A stretch of 64,000 nucleotides of DNA from RFPW01 sp040401595 (lineage in GTDB: Bacteria > Pseudomonadota > Gammaproteobacteria > Burkholderiales > Burkholderiaceae_E): assembly GCA_040401595.1 (NCBI GenBank), contig JBBAOE010000003.1, positions 62,001-126,000 on the forward strand, given 5' to 3'. The notes beneath the pieces were generated by a model that saw only the letters and a list, made by a program, of their open reading frames with translations, made no database searches and was not told the origin of the DNA. Position numbers and translations under genes: made by a program. Positions 61,601-64,000 of this stretch are shown one piece after another; the first letter of the stretch is position 1, and each line of letters begins with the position of its first letter.

Positions 61601-64000
61601 TTGGGGGCGAGCGAATTGGTTGAGGTTGGCGCTGGGCTCGCAGATGGCGGTGCGGCTGTGTTGCCGAAGCGTGTGCCCCATCTTGGTCGTTCCATGGAAC
61701 GCATCGAAGACGTCGCGCTCCTGACGGGGCGTGGCGAGTTTGCTGACGATCTGGGCGGCAAGCCTGGCATGCTGCACGCAGCCATTTTGCGAGCGCCCTG
61801 TGCGCATGCTGAACTGCTCTCGATCGATACCGTGCGGGCGATGACCATGCCAGGGGTCAGAGCGGTGTTGACGCGCGATGATATCCAGCGCTGGTCGCAG
61901 CCCTTTGTGGTGGGGGTCAAGCAACCGATGCAGCATTGGCCACTCGCGGTCGATCGAGTGCGCTACGCCGGCGAACCGGTTGCGGTCGTAATCGCCCAAT
62001 CGCGTTACCTCGCCGAGGATGCGCTCGAGGCCATCGTCGTCGAGTACGGTCATCTGCCGGCCGTGGTCGAAATCGACGCGGCGCTCGACCCCACCAGTAC
62101 CGCTCTGCACGTTGGCGTGGGTAGCAATGTGGTCTCTGAGCGGCGGTTCTCTTATGGCGAACCCACGGCCGAATTCGCTGCTGCTGCGCATCAAGTGACC
62201 GTCGACGTCGCGTTTCCGCGTAACTCATGCACGCCGATTGAATGTGGCGTGGTGCTGGCCGAGCACCTGCCCATGCCCGATGGGCGTCCAAGTTACAGCG
62301 TCTGCTCGAACTTCATGGGGCCATTCTCGCTGCATGCCGTCATGGCGATGGCGCTACAGGTCCCTGGTAATCGGCTGCGCCATCGGGTTCCGAGGGATTC
62401 GGGCGGAAGCTTCGGGGTCAAGCATTCGGTCTTCCCCTATGTCGTGCTGATGTGTCTGGCCGCCCGAAAGGCGGGCGCACCGGTGAAGTGGGTTGAAGAC
62501 CGGCTTGAGCATCTGCAGGCGGCGACAGCGGCAACGGCGCGTCAGACTCGTCTCTCGGCTGCGGTGAATGCGCAGGGTCGGATCACGGCGCTCGACTATG
62601 ACCAGGTCGATGAGGTCGGTGCCTACTTGCGAGCGCCCGAGCCCGCAACGTTCTATCGCATGCATGGTGCGCTGACCGGGGCGTACGACATCGGGCACCT
62701 GACCGTACGCAATCGGGTGGTCGTGACCAATAAGGTACCCAGCGGTTTGGTCCGTGGTTTTGGCGGCCCTCAGGTGTTTTTCGCACTCGAGCGTTTGATG
62801 GACCAGATCGCTGCCCAATTGGCGATCGATCCGGTCGAACTGCGTCGACGCAATTTTGTACAGGCGCACCAGTTCCCGTATCACGCCGCGGCTGGGGCCA
62901 TTCTCGATTCGGGGGATTATCTTCGGCTCACCGATATGGTCATGGCTGAAGCGGCGGCTCAGGCACTCTGGAGCCGCCGTGATGCGGCGCGTGCAGCTGG
63001 CAAGCTCTATGGCATCGGCGTCGCCGCGATTGTGGAACCGTCGATCTCGAACATGGGCTACATCAGCACGGTGCTCACGCCCGAGCAACGCGCCAAGGCG
63101 GGCCCGAAGAATGGGGCGATTTCCAGCGCGACCGTTGCGGTCGATCTGCAGGGCGGCATCAATGTCACGATCGCGTCGGCGCCAGCGGGCCAGGGTCACA
63201 TGACCGTGTGTGCGCAGGTCATCGCCGATGTGCTGGGCGTCGATCCGCAGGCCGTGGTTGTCAACGTCGAGTTTGATACGGCCAAAGACGCATGGAGTGT
63301 GGCCGCCGGTAACTACAGCAGCCGCTTTGCGGGAGCGGTCGCTGGCACGGTGCACCTGGCGGCACTTCGCTTGCGGCACAAAATCGCACTCATCGCTTCG
63401 GCCCAACTCGGGTGCCCGGTCGAAGCCGTGGTGTTTGCCGATGGTGAAGTGCGCTCAGGGTTGGACCCGCTGCGCAAACAGCTTTTTACGCGCCTGGCGG
63501 CTAATCCACACTGGGCGCCAGCGCTTCTGCCCGAAGGGCTTGAACCGGGCTTACGTGAGACGGCGTTCTGGACTGGTGAAACGCTGGCCGCTCCGGATGC
63601 ACAGGATCGGGTCAATACCTCGGCAGCCTACGGATTCGTCTTCGATATCTGTGGCCTCGAGATCGATCCCGATACAGGGGCTAGCCGGGTTGATCGTTAT
63701 ATCACTGGACATGATGCTGGAAAACTGCTTAATCCAGCACTTGCGGATGGGCAGATCCGGGGGGCGTTTGCTCAGGGTCTGGGCGCTGCATTGATGGAGA
63801 CCTTTCGCTACAGCGCCGATGGCAATTTCCTGTCGGGCACCTTGGCGGAATATCTGATGCCAACCGCCTGTGAGGTTCCGGATCCGGTGATTGTGCATCT
63901 GGAGACGCCCAGCCCCTTCACACCGCTGGGCGCCAAGGGCTTGGGTGAGGGCAATAACATGAGCACGCCGGTGTGCATTGCCAATGCGTTTGCCGATGCG
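61601..64000 (+). CDS. Molybdenum hydroxylase large subunit, CoxL/XDH type (partial)
   Basis: This is a large xanthine dehydrogenase/CO dehydrogenase-like large subunit, 800 codons to the window edge and nearly complete. It shows GRSMERIEDVALLTGRGEFA, then KVPSGLVRGFGGPQVFFALE, and near the edge the molybdenum-site Glu in LGAKGLGEGNN (Glu783). The usual GEAGT is here GEGNNMS. The likely start is TTG at 61601 with AGGAG at 61591-61595, since there is no earlier ATG; the first ATG in frame is 61694 and falls inside the family domain. No small FAD or Fe-S subunit gene precedes it, so partners may lie downstream. The substrate is unassigned; a nicotinate-related role is possible from location. 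Confidence 0.8.
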   Translation, partial: MGASELVEVGAGLADGGAAVLPKRVPHLGRSMERIEDVALLTGRGEFADDLGGKPGMLHAAILRAPCAHAELLSIDTVRAMTMPGVRAVLTRDDIQRWSQPFVVGVKQPMQHWPLAVDRVRYAGEPVAVVIAQSRYLAEDALEAIVVEYGHLPAVVEIDAALDPTSTALHVGVGSNVVSERRFSYGEPTAEFAAAAHQVTVDVAFPRNSCTPIECGVVLAEHLPMPDGRPSYSVCSNFMGPFSLHAVMAMALQVPGNRLRHRVPRDSGGSFGVKHSVFPYVVLMCLAARKAGAPVKWVEDRLEHLQAATAATARQTRLSAAVNAQGRITALDYDQVDEVGAYLRAPEPATFYRMHGALTGAYDIGHLTVRNRVVVTNKVPSGLVRGFGGPQVFFALERLMDQIAAQLAIDPVELRRRNFVQAHQFPYHAAAGAILDSGDYLRLTDMVMAEAAAQALWSRRDAARAAGKLYGIGVAAIVEPSISNMGYISTVLTPEQRAKAGPKNGAISSATVAVDLQGGINVTIASAPAGQGHMTVCAQVIADVLGVDPQAVVVNVEFDTAKDAWSVAAGNYSSRFAGAVAGTVHLAALRLRHKIALIASAQLGCPVEAVVFADGEVRSGLDPLRKQLFTRLAANPHWAPALLPEGLEPGLRETAFWTGETLAAPDAQDRVNTSAAYGFVFDICGLEIDPDTGASRVDRYITGHDAGKLLNPALADGQIRGAFAQGLGAALMETFRYSADGNFLSGTLAEYLMPTACEVPDPVIVHLETPSPFTPLGAKGLGEGNNMSTPVCIANAFADA

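Noticed and set aside
62354..63406. 350-residue minus-strand open frame at the right end
   Set aside because: Antisense to the molybdenum hydroxylase subunit, whose family motifs are clear on the plus strand.
1..64000. CRISPR arrays, tRNA/rRNA genes, insertion sequences
   Set aside because: Read for regularly spaced repeats, transposase motifs and tRNA-like cloverleafs; none convincing was seen.

Overview
The window is a GC-rich chromosomal segment of a Gram-negative proteobacterium. Supporting signs are a complete minCDE set, a TonB-dependent receptor, lipoproteins, a phasin, HexR control of zwf, and a Bug-type (TctC) binding protein. The mix fits a betaproteobacterium, most likely Burkholderiales-like. 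That placement is inference; there is no rRNA or tRNA here to settle it.

Layout. 1-9 kb is housekeeping: a truncated S8 protease lipoprotein, Hsp20, a universal stress protein, a two-part chromate transporter, minCDE, a TerB-like protein and a TonB receptor. 8.0-14.0 kb is an ion-transport patch: a decayed C-terminal kup remnant, an AT-rich non-coding stretch, an AT-richer trkA-trkH pair, a Na+/H+ antiporter and a small low-affinity iron permease family protein. 14-21 kb is a three-gene cluster of two transglutaminases and a circularly permuted ATP-grasp/alpha-E fusion. 21-31.5 kb holds a phasin, a GGDEF-EAL protein, two unknown proteins and pgi on the minus strand, facing zwf-hexR and an SMP-30 lactonase. 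A perfect HexR-type palindrome lies in the pgi/zwf gap.

32-42.3 kb is a histidine/urocanate catabolic operon: hutU, an SsuABC-like ABC importer, hutI, hutG, hutF, then a Bug-type binding protein and a DapA-like aldolase. No hutH is present, so the cluster as seen runs from urocanate to glutamate.

44-58.6 kb is the most interesting part. A long minus-strand operon encodes a 6-hydroxynicotinate reductase-like Fe-S protein (Hnr), an ApbE-like UPF0280 protein, a DUF1185 protein, a branched-chain-type ABC importer with fused LivH-LivM, and NicA and NicB of nicotinate dehydrogenase. Divergent from it are an enamidase and an AraC regulator. Together these predict nicotinate uptake, oxidative hydroxylation by a cytochrome c-linked NicAB, and then reductive ring opening as in the Eubacterium barkeri pathway. 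That is a hybrid of aerobic and fermentative routes. The UPF0280 protein is a candidate flavin-attaching maturase for Hnr.

58.6-64 kb carries a CsbD-like protein, an MFS transporter, a luciferase-like flavin oxidoreductase and a molybdenum hydroxylase large subunit that runs off the window.
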